Positions 10,756 to 23,238 of a stretch of 64,000 bases of DNA are shown here, piece by piece; position 1 is the first letter of the stretch; each line of letters starts with the position of its first letter. The position numbers and the translations under genes were made by a program. The notes beneath the pieces were generated by a model. The model searched no databases. It worked only from the letters and a program-made list of their open reading frames with translations, and had not been told where the DNA came from. This DNA comes from Balanoglossus misakiensis. Taxonomy: Eukaryota; Hemichordata. Where the stretch lies: the NCBI GenBank assembly GCA_040954595.2, contig CM082597.2, positions 4,898,001 through 4,962,000 on the forward strand. Reading direction: 5' to 3'.

Positions 10756-11382
10756 GGGATACCCAATACTCCGTTCACGACAACCTTCTGGGGCCACCTA
10801 TGTCATTGAAAATAATGCTCATAAATCAAAGGTAATATTTATGCAAATATACCCACAAAAGAACCCGAATGTGTATCAAACTTCTCTAAATTCACACGCA
10901 AAGTTTATATGCCAAATGTTTTATTGAGGGAAACTGAAGTTTATTACCCACTTATATAGCGCCTTATATAATAATATAAATAAGGTCATAAGGGCTTTAA
11001 AAACAACAAAGTATAATTGGTATCCACCATTTGCAAAGTGCAAATTGCTCTATGTGATACAAAATTGGACAGTATATTTCGACTAATGAGAAGTCCTTAA
11101 GTTTTACTCTTACTCAGAAAACATTGACCGGACTTTGATCTCCCACGTCTGACGTGAATATTGCGCAGACGTCGAAATCCAGGTGTGTCTGTCATAGCTG
11201 TTACACCCTTAAGCTAAGGGCAGGCAGACAGCTTTGCAGAATTCACCTTTAATGGCGGTAACATGGAAATGGCATACACGTCAAAAAATGGCGCCTTGCG
11301 TTCAATGCTCCCGTGACAGCAAGTTATACCCGTAAAGACAAACAGCCTGAGAGACAATCCTTAAATTTAACATAAAATCCAC

Positions 11383-11390
11383 TGACGTCA
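11383..11390. promoter_or_regulatory. Perfect CRE, TGACGTCA
   Basis: Full palindromic cAMP-response/ATF octamer, followed by a second half-like word (tgtgtcacg). One of ten in the window. Confidence 0.3.
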
Positions 11391-14380
11391 TGTGTCACGA
11401 ATTCATGGTCTGAGCGGGGAGGAATATCGGCAGGAAAAAGTAAGCGAAGTGCGTGAGAATGTTACAAAAAGAGGGGATGGTTGTTGGTTTTTTTTGGTAG
11501 ATGTGGATCTGATATGCAAAAGAGATAATGTGTTTTGGTTGGAAACGTACGACAACCATACGCACATCGTCCCCGTTTTGGCGCTTTTATCTCTGTGTCT
11601 CGCTCTATGCGCACGGAAATTGCATAGTTCGGACGTCAGCTCCACCTGCGATAACAACAGCCCGGTTGACATCTGCTACGTACACTGAACATTACGATGC
11701 CATGGCAACATCCTTGGGAGCGCATTAGCCACCTTAGCAGGGCCCACACGTACCACTGGAATGTCAACATCACGCAACTTTTTCTCAAGAATATCAAAAG
11801 GGAACCACCGGGATGGGTCCTGGGGTGGATTGTTTACTCAGTGTGTTCGCTGTCCAATTTTAGGTCTAGACTTAATGTCAAAGAGAACTGTCTACAATAC
11901 ATCCACTGACTTTCATTGGTTGTGTATGCAAAGGGCATGGCGAATAAAACACCGCGGAAAAGTAAGTTTACTAGCAGCGCTTTAAAAGACCAGTGCACTA
12001 CCATAGCACTTAGACATTTCAGACGGTTGAAGGGGATACCTCTTATGAATCTGTCGGGTCATCAACGCCAGCTGACGAAAACACCATTATTGCAAGAACA
12101 CTTGATATAATGGGAAGCAACTCACGTACAGTCATTGACTTCAACACTCCCCACACTAGAGCAAACTTTTAACTGCTCATCTCAATCGATATCACACAAA
12201 ATACTTTGCATTTGAGATTTACCGCACCGACACATACTAAGCATGTATTTAATAAATTAGGTTTAGTCAACTTAGAGCGTATGTCAACCATGGATGGAAG
12301 AACTCGTTACTGACTAATTGACTCAGCACGGCAACCTGCCTTGTCCCAAGCACTCCATTTTGTTATGAGTGATATAATGAAAGAAAGGATATGTATTTGC
12401 TGAATGATGCACCGATTCTTAAATTACGCAAGTCGTGCAGCCAAATACTTGTTATTCGATACAGTGCCAAGCAGCCTACATAATTACATGTACGTGACGG
12501 AAATCGAATAGCCGGCATTGCTGAAGTGTGGCAAACTACAGGAGCTCGGTAACTGATACACGGGTCTATCTTGAGATGGCGGTGTTTTCCCGGAAAACAA
12601 CTCGGTATACATGTGAAACATAAACTAAAGAAACGCATTCAGCCATAGTGAAAGCACCAGTTAACATTCTACAGTCGCTGTTAGCCAAGTGAAACATAAA
12701 ATACAATGTATGAACAAACTATAGGGAAATAGCCTCTCGCCATTTTCTCGTCACATGATCATTTCTGACCAATTGTGATACAGAACTTTCAGTCTTCCCG
12801 ACTCGGACACACAGAGCAAGAATATCTACCTCGGATGCGCAACAGATTAAAGATCCCGCAGAAAAAAAAAAGTAATATATTACATGTAATTGTGTTGAGG
12901 ATTGTCCTGTGCAAATGTCACTTAGTATTGCTTTACGGCGGTTATACTCATGGAAAACAGATAAGCCAATAAATACTGTAATAGCGTCTACTAATAGTTA
13001 TGGTGCCAGAATAATGGCCCGATATGTCGCTACATTTCGAGTCTCATGAGTCGTGGGTTGGTGTATTCTTCTCGCTTCTCGAATCAAACACATTTGGGAG
13101 TTATTTACATTTCTTTTTTTGACAGCCTTTTTCAGTAAAGCGTCACGCGCCTCGTGCATGCAAGAGTAAATGCTGCTTGAATATAATATACTGTTAATCT
13201 ACACGACAGATAATGACATCACATTACATGACTGACTACCAAAATTCCTTTCAGACAAATTTCCTTTATTAAACGTTGTCAATCTAGCATAGCAACCTCG
13301 CTTGGTGTTTAAGTTCTATTTTTGGCTGAAGCGATCTATTTTGTCTCGAAATGTGATTTTGTATCAAGTTCCTGACACCGCGGAATGGACCAGGCGCCAA
13401 AATGCACCGTCCATGACGTGATCTGTGGAGCGTATATCGCGCGCAGGAAATTATAATTACGTGATGATGGAGTTTTCTTAAGCGGTGATGAGAATGACAA
13501 GATACAATTGCGTCTTTTGCGGGAAATCTGTCGCGTGATTCATCATTGCTACCCAATTATGGCGGTTGGCCGTTTCCATGAGATGTCCACACTGATTTGC
13601 TAGCGTCATTCTAATTTGTTTGTTAATTCCCTTCGTGTTTTTGATAGCTTCGTGTTATTTTCTGCATACATCATTGAAGCTCATGGATATCCGACAGCTT
13701 ATATGTTGCCTATCCATCATGCGAGGTGAATACTGTGAATGTAGCCGAGGGTAGATACCTTATGTGTAACGAGCGATTTCTCTGACAACAAATTTGCATG
13801 CAGGGACAGGCATGACTGCCTAAACCAGGCAACATCAACTCAAGAGAAGAGCCCAAGTCCGCAATTAAAAACGCAGTCCTGATGGTGCATTGTGTCTTCA
13901 CGTCTTGCACTTGAAAGCGAAGCGAATATCTCGCCACATCCGCCGGCTTAGCATTTGATTCGTCCATTGTCCGAGGCTTAAAGCGACCTACAGACCGAAA
14001 TAATTAAATCTGATCTGGCGTCGCACACCGTGAATAGGAAAACCCCACAGAGTCAGGCAGGGCATAACTGGTGAAACTTTCCGAACGACAGCGTAACTTA
14101 AGATTAACGCTCGAAGCATGAAAACATGTTGTGTCTTGGAATCAAAAAAGCATACTCTGGATAAGGAACGGCACACTGCGTTTCCACGCCAGCCTAGGGT
14201 CACAAGTGTGACTTAATTTAACAGTGTCACGTCAAGCGATGGCTTGCTAAGATTATACTTTCTTAGGTTGATTGTTTGTGTAATAGCCCTGCAGGTATTT
14301 GGTCATAGATGCAACAGTTACACGCTAAACCTAAGCCTAGTAAAAAAGGCATGTTGGTCATTGCGAAACTTGTATCCGTC

Positions 14381-14432
14381 ATGTATGTATGTATGTACGG
14401 TATGTATGTATGTATGTATGTATGTATGTATG
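14381..14432. repeat. (ATGT)n microsatellite
   Basis: About twelve ATGT units with one interruption (acggt near 14397). Confidence 0.95.
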
Positions 14433-15379
14433 CCTACGTGTGGAGATACGCATATTTTTTTTATTTGTGAGAATATGACTGACAAACTCTAAAGCTGATA
14501 TCCTATATTCACAATACACTCAACAAAGAACATCTACTGCTGCACAACGTACTTTATATTGGCGCCAACATCGAGAGTTCCAGACGCATTGAAAACATTC
14601 ACTGTACTTTAAATAATGGCGTCCCAGACGACAAATCTCCACATGTATTCATGTAATATTTTCAGAAGTCAACGCTCATCACACGTAATCACACTCATGG
14701 GTGATAATATCTCTGTCTTCTTTCCCAATTACCGAAACACCGTGCGACCGGTTAATCTTATAAAATTGCAAGCTAGGAGATTACATGGGATCCTGTTCAA
14801 ATACCTTATAGTATTATATCACAATCTTTATGTTACCGCCGGGGAAAATGAATGTACAGATTTTGGCGCTCTTACTATCACACCGACTTAGAAGTTCTGC
14901 ACATTTTCCATGTCATCGTCTGCAGGTTATTGGCTCGGTAGATGTTTCCATATCTACCACGCAGTTTAGCCATGACAAGACTACAACAAACCTTTACAGC
15001 AATAACCTCAGACTATCTCCATATCAGAGATACGCAAATTGAAGGATAAATAACATGTCACAGGTAAATCTCAGTAAATCCACATTTTAAGATCGAATAT
15101 TCATCAACTTGTAATGTTGGACAGATATTACTAACCCCAAGCGGGTGTCTGTAAATGCAGCAATTAATTGAGATCTTACTTGTACAAAGTATATACCAAC
15201 TCTACCATTGTGCTCTTCATAGACAACCATCAACAGAAACAAAATCTATTTTGGTCATCCCTGCAAACATTGCTCTGTTGCAATGTTTCCAACCGCATTA
15301 TATGTAACGGGGTTGTACTCAACCACCTTATTCCAAATTATAAAGTAATTAAATTCCGGAAAACTTTGCTGGCACATCA
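14433..15379. other. Gene-free interval
   Basis: Overlapping plus-strand frames at about 14616-15042 are not recognisable as protein. A 7-bp hairpin (GGTAGAT/ATCTACC) lies at 14937-14958. Nothing else visible. Confidence 0.45.
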
Positions 15380-15803
15380 GAATTAATTCAATAGGCTGTG
15401 AGTGTCCTATTAGCACTGTACAATTTGGTTACTTTCATAACTGCTAATTAATATTTAATATCAATAAAATAAATTGACATCGTTCACAATATTAAAATGA
15501 ATTAAATTAGTAATATCAATAACACAACAATCTTCCTGTAAATAATTACTGTAATTGAGTTGCATCTCAGGGCCATATACCATAAAATGAAAGTAATTAA
15601 ATAATAGGCTATGTAACCATGAAACAGTTATCTTTCATTACTGCCAGTAAATATTTATTTGATGACAATACAATTGACATCGTTCACAATAAAACAATGA
15701 ATTAAATTAGTAATATCAATAACATAACAATCACTGTAATTGAGTTGTATTTCGCAGCCACAAACAAAGTAATTAAATACTAGACTATGTAACCATGAAA
15801 CAT
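15380..15803 (+). repeat. Tandem duplication, ~200-bp period, AT-rich
   Basis: Two adjacent copies share the same ordered blocks: attgacatcgttcacaat at 15473 and 15673, gaattaaattagtaatatca at about 15499 and 15699, ctgtaattgagttg, gtaattaaata, and ctatgtaaccatgaaaca. The offset is 200 bp throughout. A third partial start (ttcaataggctgtgag near 15386) precedes the first copy. The unit is very A+T-rich and non-coding. Confidence 0.8.
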
Positions 15804-15859
15804 TTAGATTAAATGGACCCCATCATTGTTTTTTTAATTATTTTGTCTATGTTATCTAG

Positions 15860-15930
15860 ATGACTGGTACCTTGAAATGCATGGCCAAAGATGTTTGGGG
15901 ATCCTCTGTGCTTGGATGAGGGAAGCCAAT
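15860..15930 (+). CDS. Candidate internal exon, unknown product
   Basis: A long pyrimidine tract ending in tatctag (AG at 15858-15859) precedes an open frame that reads DDWYLEMHGQRCLGILCAWM-REAN up to a good donor, aat|gtaagc, at 15931. The donor falls at a codon boundary. The pattern of small and hydrophobic residues before a Trp (QRCLGILCAW) loosely recalls the late helices of death-domain folds, but that is a weak analogy, not an identification. The frame also continues open past the donor to a stop at about 16069. It directly abuts the 200-bp tandem repeat. No flanking exons were found. Confidence 0.22.
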
Positions 15931-18900
15931 GTAAGCAGAAACGACACAGTGATGGTATTAGCATATTCAAGGACTTTTGTCAAAAATATAACAGTGACCA
16001 GTCCACATATAAATGAGTTGTTGACAAACAGACAACTGATCATATTTGATATGTTTGGCAGGAGAATATGAAACTGGAAAATAACCATAAGTTACAGATG
16101 GTGAACCACTTATGTCTAAGTAATGAGAACATTAGAACAGCATGGTTGACCAGCGGCAATATTGGATAGTATTGCAACACGACTTGACGTAAATTAAAAT
16201 GAAGAAAATGATCAACATTGCAACCAAATTCTTCATATATGCATTCGTCTACACATTAAAGCATAGACCCTTGCCCTCCAGCTCATATACAGTGTGTTAC
16301 TCCTTTCACCGGCTCATGTCTGACCAGCATCTCAAATCAGAAACGTTCTAGGATCAATTAAATCGTTCACACGTAATACTTTATGCCAGTATTTGAGCTG
16401 GGACTTCAATGGTTCCTATGTGAACACTATACATAATATATAGTGAATTGGTTGAGCCAGCAATTTTGTTTTCTTTCCGCCAACGACATGCTCCAACAGG
16501 CAGTTGATTCAGAGTGGGACCATCGAATACATTATAGCTAAAATCATATGTTATTTCTATCATGCATGAACAATGATGTAAGCGAGGATCAAAATTGCCC
16601 TTGCTGTTCAGAGGCTGACTAGTTTATGCAGCATAGCCATGTGGCGATGGAACAAACCCGGGTATTTTTTATTTCAGCCTGTGAATCCTCAAAATAGTAC
16701 TAACACAGTTGTACGTTAGTTTTGTGGGTAGGACTTTCTCCAGCGCTGTGCATGTAACCCAAAACTGCTATACAGACATATCATCCCTATATCCACCCAG
16801 CTTTTGTAAAAATTCATAATAGAGCTTGGATATTGTTACAGACAATGAATTGGTCAGAACCTGTATATTAAATAGAGTTCCATATTCACAATGGAAACCT
16901 GCGTATCATTTGCCTTCGGACAATACTGGCATGGAAAAGTCAGTATATAGAGAGAACAAAACGAACAAAACATAATAGCTTATTTACCTGAATGGTTGAT
17001 ATTTTTTGGAGAACAGCACTACGCGATGTATTCTGTTGGCATTGTCGAGTCTCACACTAATATGTCCCGGACAGTTGGTGCGACCGATGATGACAGCCGA
17101 GGGTCAGATGCGCAATATATGTACCAGTATGTTATTACGCTCGAGGTCTACGTCGAGGTGACATGCATCAGTGTACCGCTTAACGACTAACATACCGAAT
17201 ACAACACAAACAAATTTGCACATGCGCAAACTTCCCAGAGAGTTTGTATGACGTAGCTGGCAGGAAATATGTTCTATTTTATATATAGAGCAAAATTACT
17301 TTCTGGCAGAAAATTTGAGGCCTACAGAATGATGCATGTTCGCCGTTCGCTATGCTCCCAACGGGGGAAAAATCCCATATTGTAGATTTGCTATCACGCA
17401 ATGCATGAGCGACCCTGCTCGATTTAAATGCTGCATTTTACATTGACTCGATATAAGCTATAAGAATAAATTGTTCGTGACACTGCCAGGTCAAACTGTT
17501 TCATATAACACGAATTTTGGAAAACAGTTTGTTTGGCCAAATCCGTGATTATGTAGTCGTCTTCCACAGTAACCGACTGTACAGTAGGATACTGAAACAG
17601 TTTCATTACACTGACACAGAACACGATGTAATCTGTCAAGGAGACATTCAGCTTCATAATCATCAATATACTTGATTTTTGACATAGAATTTCAACAAAA
17701 AAGAAATGAAACGCGGGGCAAGGGTTAACTGATATTGATCGTGCCATAAATTAATAGTGACGACCGACGCATATTTCATAATACTTTGTCAGAAACTGGA
17801 AATAACTTGTCAAATTTTAAATGTCAGATTTTGAAAAACGATAATTCAATATCCAGGCACGACCGAATGTAGGCGGGGAGATAAATAAATGAATATTGTC
17901 AGATTATCACAGGTTTACTTTGATTTCATTTTCAATCGATTTTGCCTACATGTGTCCACCTGAAGTGATAAAAGTACGTCACACAGACAAATCTGTTGCA
18001 GGTATAGTCATTTATTTATCAGGTCTGAGTCTGAAGTTACGTCGGGATTTATGCGCTGCTGTCAATAGAGACAAAGCGATTTTGTGGGAATACGCTTCGC
18101 TGTACACGTGCATGTACTATCTTTAGCGTAATGCGTTTCACCTTGGTGGCTCAGTAGGAGGCATGTTACAGCGGTATTTCACGCGAGCTAACTCGACAGA
18201 TTTAGAATGCCTCAGACACCCACTGTCTCCATTCTATTTATCGTTTCCCCAATTTCAATGTCGTTCACGGAGAACTTTGCACCACATACCGGGTTTACGA
18301 TGACTCCATGTATGGTGCATTAATGATTCAATTTGTTGGTAGGGTGTGATCAACTCAAAATATCTGGTAGTAAAATATCGGTGATAAAAACGTCGATTTA
18401 TACGTTCCATGCAAACTTCATCAGTGCCAGGAAGGTTGAGACAAACTACTTATTTATTATTGTCCTCTTTATCGTACGCTATTTAGATTACTCGACCTTA
18501 GCTTTTAATAGGCTTGCAACACAAATAAGCTGATATTCGATCCAGCATTAGGTTTTTAATGTGCTGTTATCGACGCTACAGGTTTGATATAAACAACTGC
18601 ACGACACGTTTGTCTGATACTTACATGGTGACAAAAGCTTGTTTTCCTAGCCCAGGTGCAGATAGTTGCGGTCTTGCCTTCACAGTTCTGAATAATCACT
18701 GTAAAGTTTTGACGCTGGGGCTTCAGGAATGGGCAAGTCTTTGTGTCCTGTTTAGAGTAAAGCAGGATTAAGGTTGTCAAATAAGATGAGATTATTGTTG
18801 TCAAATGTTGCTATCGTCCTTATGTGTTTTAAATAAGAATAAATGTGTTGATGTCTATACTAAAGCTTAGTACCGGTAATACAATGGTTGCACAAATGTC

Positions 18901-19599
18901 ATGCCATCAAGAAATCTTCACTAGCATTACCCAAATCTTGTGTATTTTATTCAATTTGCAACAAATGACTTTCAATGACACACTCTCAGCTAGATTAATA
19001 GATTAAGAAAATATTGGAGGAAATCACCATTAGGAATGAAAGAAGTCAAGGCTAAGAAGGTATTGACCTGTTATTGTATGAACGCATATCACAACACATC
19101 ACTGACAAGTAACTGACATGCCATGTATATCTCATTGCAATCTCATTTGATTTTCGTCTTTAATGCTAATGGACAGGACGTCAAAGTTACACCACCTGAC
19201 AAGAGAATCCCATCAGCTGACAGCCATCACTAACGTCCATATCAATCAGGCAAAGTATACTTTGAGTAAATACAATTGACACAACCAAAATAGCGTCAAG
19301 GACACTGTGCTCCCATTTGACCAAAAAGGTACATTCTTGTGTGGCATATATCAGTTATATTTTGACTCACACTGATAATTGACCAACACAAACCCTCAAG
19401 GGCATTTTAGCACAAGATAATTAATGTAATAATAAAAGAATACATATCATTTTCGAACAATTTTGTTTTAATCAAAATGGCCACTAAAGCTGAGAAAAAG
19501 ATTGATGATAATATTGATGGCCACATGGACACTGCAAAGCAATCGGAAAAGCTATTTTTGAGATATGGAGATTTTGACTACAATTAGCAAACATTGCCC
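15931..19599. other. Gene-free interval
   Basis: Only short frames, many on opposite strands of the same DNA (for example 15852-16088 and 17424-17747). No transposon, RNA gene or strong motif cluster recognised. Confidence 0.45.
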
Positions 19600-19790
19600 T
19601 CAATCACAATATTGATATTTTTTCGTATTTGGACACATAATTTAGTTGAAAATGTTCGCCAATATCTGTGTTAACTCTAAGGTTAAAAATAAAGGTAGTA
19701 CATTTTTATGAAAACACGATGACGAACACTTTTTTCATTCCTTTGTTTTCAGAAATCCTTCTGACACACCCCTATATAGTTAAGTTACAA
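19600..19790 (+). repeat. Dispersed repeat family B, copy 2
   Basis: Same orientation as the copy at 5570-5755. Shared ordered words include aaaatg..cgccaat.tc.gtgttaa.tct, tgaaaaca.gatg.cgaacac, and c.ttgttttca.aaa. Non-coding and diverged; no terminal structure seen. Confidence 0.45.
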
Positions 19791-20554
19791 CATACATGTA
19801 CATAGAACTGTCATTTTTCTGCAAATTTATCCTCAAAGTGCATACAACCTTAATAATTTATTTATTTAACCAGCACTATGGAACAAAAAGTAGACCGTCA
19901 GCAGCTCCATGCATATCATAGCGGATATGGATAACAATAGAGTGTTGATAAGTCCTGCAGTAAAGTAATATGCGTGACATCAATGTGAATGGTTACCCAG
20001 CTGCGAGCTTTTCCCATCAGTGATGATATGAATATCATTGCATAGAATAATGGCCAATCATCTGAATCTGACCTCGAACTCTAACTTTCCCATATATCGT
20101 CTCGGAATCAGTTCGTCCTCTTAATAATATGATGGCATCTCTTCATTCCCTGGTGGCACGCATCATCAAAACGACCTTCCTATTTTAAGTGCAGATGCAT
20201 CAATAACACAATCTTTAAGACGCTAAGAACATCAAAATCCGTTCAGATCCCCTTTCCGTATTAAACTTGTATTTATGGGTGTTGAATTATTAACGAGATA
20301 TTCTCTCCAGAAACTTTGTATTACCATGTTGTGTATTTATTACTAGCAATCCTTGTGCACAGGCCTATTCCATGTATTTTAATACAATGAGACAAGTTTG
20401 TTCATTAAACTCCCCCCCCCCCTCCATCCCTCTTTCTGAATGATATTTTCTGACAGCATATGTATGTCTTCATATATGTGCTTGACTTTCTCAATGCCTG
20501 AGTATGCCTTCGTTGGCTATCTCAAGTCTTAGCCAACCCATACTAAGACTCTTT

Positions 20555-20582
20555 GTCCGTCTGTCTGTTTGTCTGTCTCTCT
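20555..20582. repeat. Interrupted (GTCT)n microsatellite
   Basis: Seven imperfect GTCT units. Confidence 0.85.
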
Positions 20583-22196
20583 ATGAACATGGCTGTTGCA
20601 AGCTCAACCCTTTTACCCCCATTTCTCAATATAGTGTTCCAGTATTGCCATTGAGAATGATATAGTTGGGCCAAACTTTGGACATACCACACAACCCGTG
20701 GTACATCGATGGCAAAACCATGGTGGTGAAAGGCATGATATAACAGGAAATAAGTCATGCGTGACCGAGTAGCCTGTTTGGAACTACGACACTGAGTTTG
20801 ATATTTGTTCCAACTCAGTGACTGTTTATCTGCACCACGCGTTCTATATTTAGCCAACACCGTTTACGCGTCCAACACTGATTTCAAAGAATTGTTGATC
20901 CGTAAAGTTGTCAGCGCGATTCGTATATTGTTACGTTCACCATATTATGGTTACTCAGCGGGAGCACTCCTCGCAAAGTTATCTTAATATGAGTGTTACT
21001 TTTCATATATATTTTATACTGTGATTTTAGAAATTTCTTTGTTTTAAGGAAGGGGTTTGCATACTATGTTAACAGTTTCATCTATATTGTTATTTTAATA
21101 TTTTCCCACTGTTCATAAGTGTTTTATCTTCTTGGCTTATTGAATCCCTCAACAGTGTCTATCCATTTGATTTGACCGAGTCCAGTTGTTGGGCTTTGCC
21201 TGTCGGATGTCAGTATACATAACAAATAATTAGTCAAGAATGACCCAAGATATTCGGCTAATTATTTTAGATAACTATAAACTGCATTTTTCGGTAAACC
21301 TTAAAGAAAAAGTAAAGCAGGTACTTGAATAACACAGAACCTCCTGTGAGGTATTTCAGATGACTGTGCTCTTGCCAACAAATATTTTGAAATTAGTTTA
21401 AAACGACGGAAACCAATTTCAGGCATACTTGCAGGATACGGCTACGTAATGTTCGTAACACCAGGAGCATTGAACTGTGTGCACATTACTTTGCTGCGTT
21501 GTTGCTAATAGTTACATTGATAGTGACAGCGAACATATCGTGTACATCAGTGCACATGTATGTGTGTACATTCATTGTGCTGTGGTTACATTAGTTGCCA
21601 TGGCAAAGGCAGCGTTTTGGCATATCTTGACAGATTACCATGCAATTGTCTTGGTTTATTTTCTACTCTAACAGCGACGAATAATTTGTCTGTCTGAAAC
21701 GTGATGACAAAATGGTCAGTCAGATTGGCAGGTCGCAGTCACTGACATGCGTGTATTGTTTGTACTGTCAGTGAACTTTAATAGCCTGTAGTGTCCCCAT
21801 CTTAAATTTGAAAACAGCCAAATTCACTTGAGCGTTGAATCCAACATTCGGAACGACAACATCTTTTGCATCTTAAAGTATTTGATATTTGTCTGCTATC
21901 CCCCCTCCCCTTGCAGTTACTCTGCAGATTTTTCAGTTGAAATAAATGCACGTGGCTAACTTTAATATCACACAGCGTCAGGAATGTTTAACTCCCTAGT
22001 CGAGGATTGTGAGAACGTCATCATGCAACAGTTGACGTAAATTGTTCCACTTCAAAGGGATGCATTTTGATGGAAAATGACAATGCTCGTCGTGGTGCGT
22101 ATATACATGTAAAGATACCTGTCACCATTAAGTGTGAATGTAGTCCCAAAACGAAGCGTACATACGTCAAATTGTGATCATGTCTTGTTATTTATC

Positions 22197-22265
22197 ATCT
22201 TTCTCTCCCTTTCTCCTGTTTTATCGTTGTCTCCCTCTTTGTCTCTTTCCCCCTGCTCTTATTGC
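22197..22265. repeat. Polypyrimidine-rich tract
   Basis: About 69 bases, overwhelmingly C/T with only a few purines on the plus strand. No acceptor AG with a following open exon was seen, so it is noted as simple sequence. Triplex-forming potential is possible. Confidence 0.6.
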
Positions 22266-23098
22266 TTATCTTCTAACACCGAGACCGGCCAATGACTTTA
22301 TGACATTTTAACCAGCTTTACTACATGTGGTAGGTGGGCACCATCCTTGGACTTGCCTGCTAATCACAACGGCAGCAGAGTGATACCAACCTACTGTTTT
22401 CCCCCCATTCTTCATATAAATCCAAACGATGCACCTGGCATTGCACATCCGTTTTATCTGCCACAACAACCTGTCCAGTAACTGAATACAGCCAAATAAA
22501 CCGACATCGTATGGCAATCACGCCCACCATTCATTTATACCGCAAAATTTCCAGAGCCTCTCATAACGTTACTGAAACCTTATCGTGGACATTATATCGG
22601 CGCAGTGCTCAAAATAGCAATTTTAAACGTCATATAGATGTACACCCACGGCAACAGAAGATAGATATCGGTCATTAAACTCATGGATGACGAAACTTTT
22701 ATATTTATGCTCAATTTTTTAATCAATCCAGACTACATCTCTAGAGACGTTCTTGAAGAACTTTCTGCACAGAACTACTGATATTATTCTGACAGCTACA
22801 GGATACATGTATCATATTCAGAATCGAAACCGGATCTGACAAGGAGATTAATTAGTAAATTAATCACATGCAAATAAGAGAGTGTTTGTCAATGAAGGAA
22901 GAGAACTTTCGATTGCCTTCGCTGTCACATAACATAATAGTTCAGGAGTTTAGAGAAGAGGGCTCATCTATTACATGACCATACGACCAAAGATATCTAC
23001 GTAGTCGGGTACAAATCATGCGTACAGTGATGATATTGAGGAGCGCAATTAGGTCTGATGTATTTTCTGTCACTCAGGGATACGGATGAATACGCAGG

Positions 23099-23106
23099 TG
23101 ACGTCA
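23099..23106. promoter_or_regulatory. Perfect CRE, TGACGTCA
   Basis: Full palindromic CRE octamer just upstream of the exon candidate at 23122. Confidence 0.3.
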
Positions 23107-23121
23107 TTTGGTTATTTTCAG

Positions 23122-23238
23122 AACACTGCAAGTCTATTTATTGAAGTGTCTGGGACTTGGAGTGGCAAAAACATCCGAAAGTTTACCACAGGGACCAGGC
23201 AGACAACCGACTGGGTTACTGTCACTTTGGTGTACGAT
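23122..23238 (+). CDS. Candidate internal exon, unknown product
   Basis: An acceptor-like tttggttattttcag (AG at 23120-23121) opens a 39-codon stretch ending at a weak donor, gat|gtaaaa, at 23239. Both boundaries fall between codons (117 bp, phase 0-0). The peptide contains SLFIEVSGTWSGKNIRKF and then TTDWVTVTLVYD; the alternating hydrophobic pattern suggests beta strands, as in extracellular modules, but no family is recognised. The frame stays open on both sides (23086-23292). No partner exon was found. Confidence 0.22.

Larger units (their letters stand above)
9863..14380. other. Gene-free interval
   Basis: Contains an inverted repeat at 10647-10755, a perfect CRE at 11383-11390, a YY1/E2F-like aaaatggcgcc near 11285, and GC-richer stretches near 10560-10800 and 13370-13560. 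Overlapping short frames on both strands around 11400-11690 mirror each other and look non-coding. No transposon or RNA gene recognised. Confidence 0.45.
19791..23121. other. Gene-free interval with simple-sequence tracts
   Basis: Holds a run of 11 C at 20412-20422, a GTCT tract at 20555-20582, and a pyrimidine-rich tract at 22197-22265. A perfect CRE at 23099 ends the interval. The minus-strand frame ending in the GTCT tract (20543-20860) is non-repetitive for most of its length but unrecognised. Confidence 0.45.

Noticed and set aside
14244-14492. Frame with a hydrophobic start and a KKACW...C cyclic-peptide-like segment
   Set aside because: The cysteine-containing tail runs straight into the ATGT microsatellite, which itself encodes Met-Tyr-Val-Cys repeats.
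16047-16057. 11-base match to the start of miR-190 (tgatatgtttg)
   Set aside because: No partner strand or hairpin downstream; the match ends after the seed region.
20543-20860. 105-codon minus-strand frame as a gene
   Set aside because: It ends in the GTCT microsatellite (Arg-Gln-Thr repeats) and has no recognised domain or splice context.
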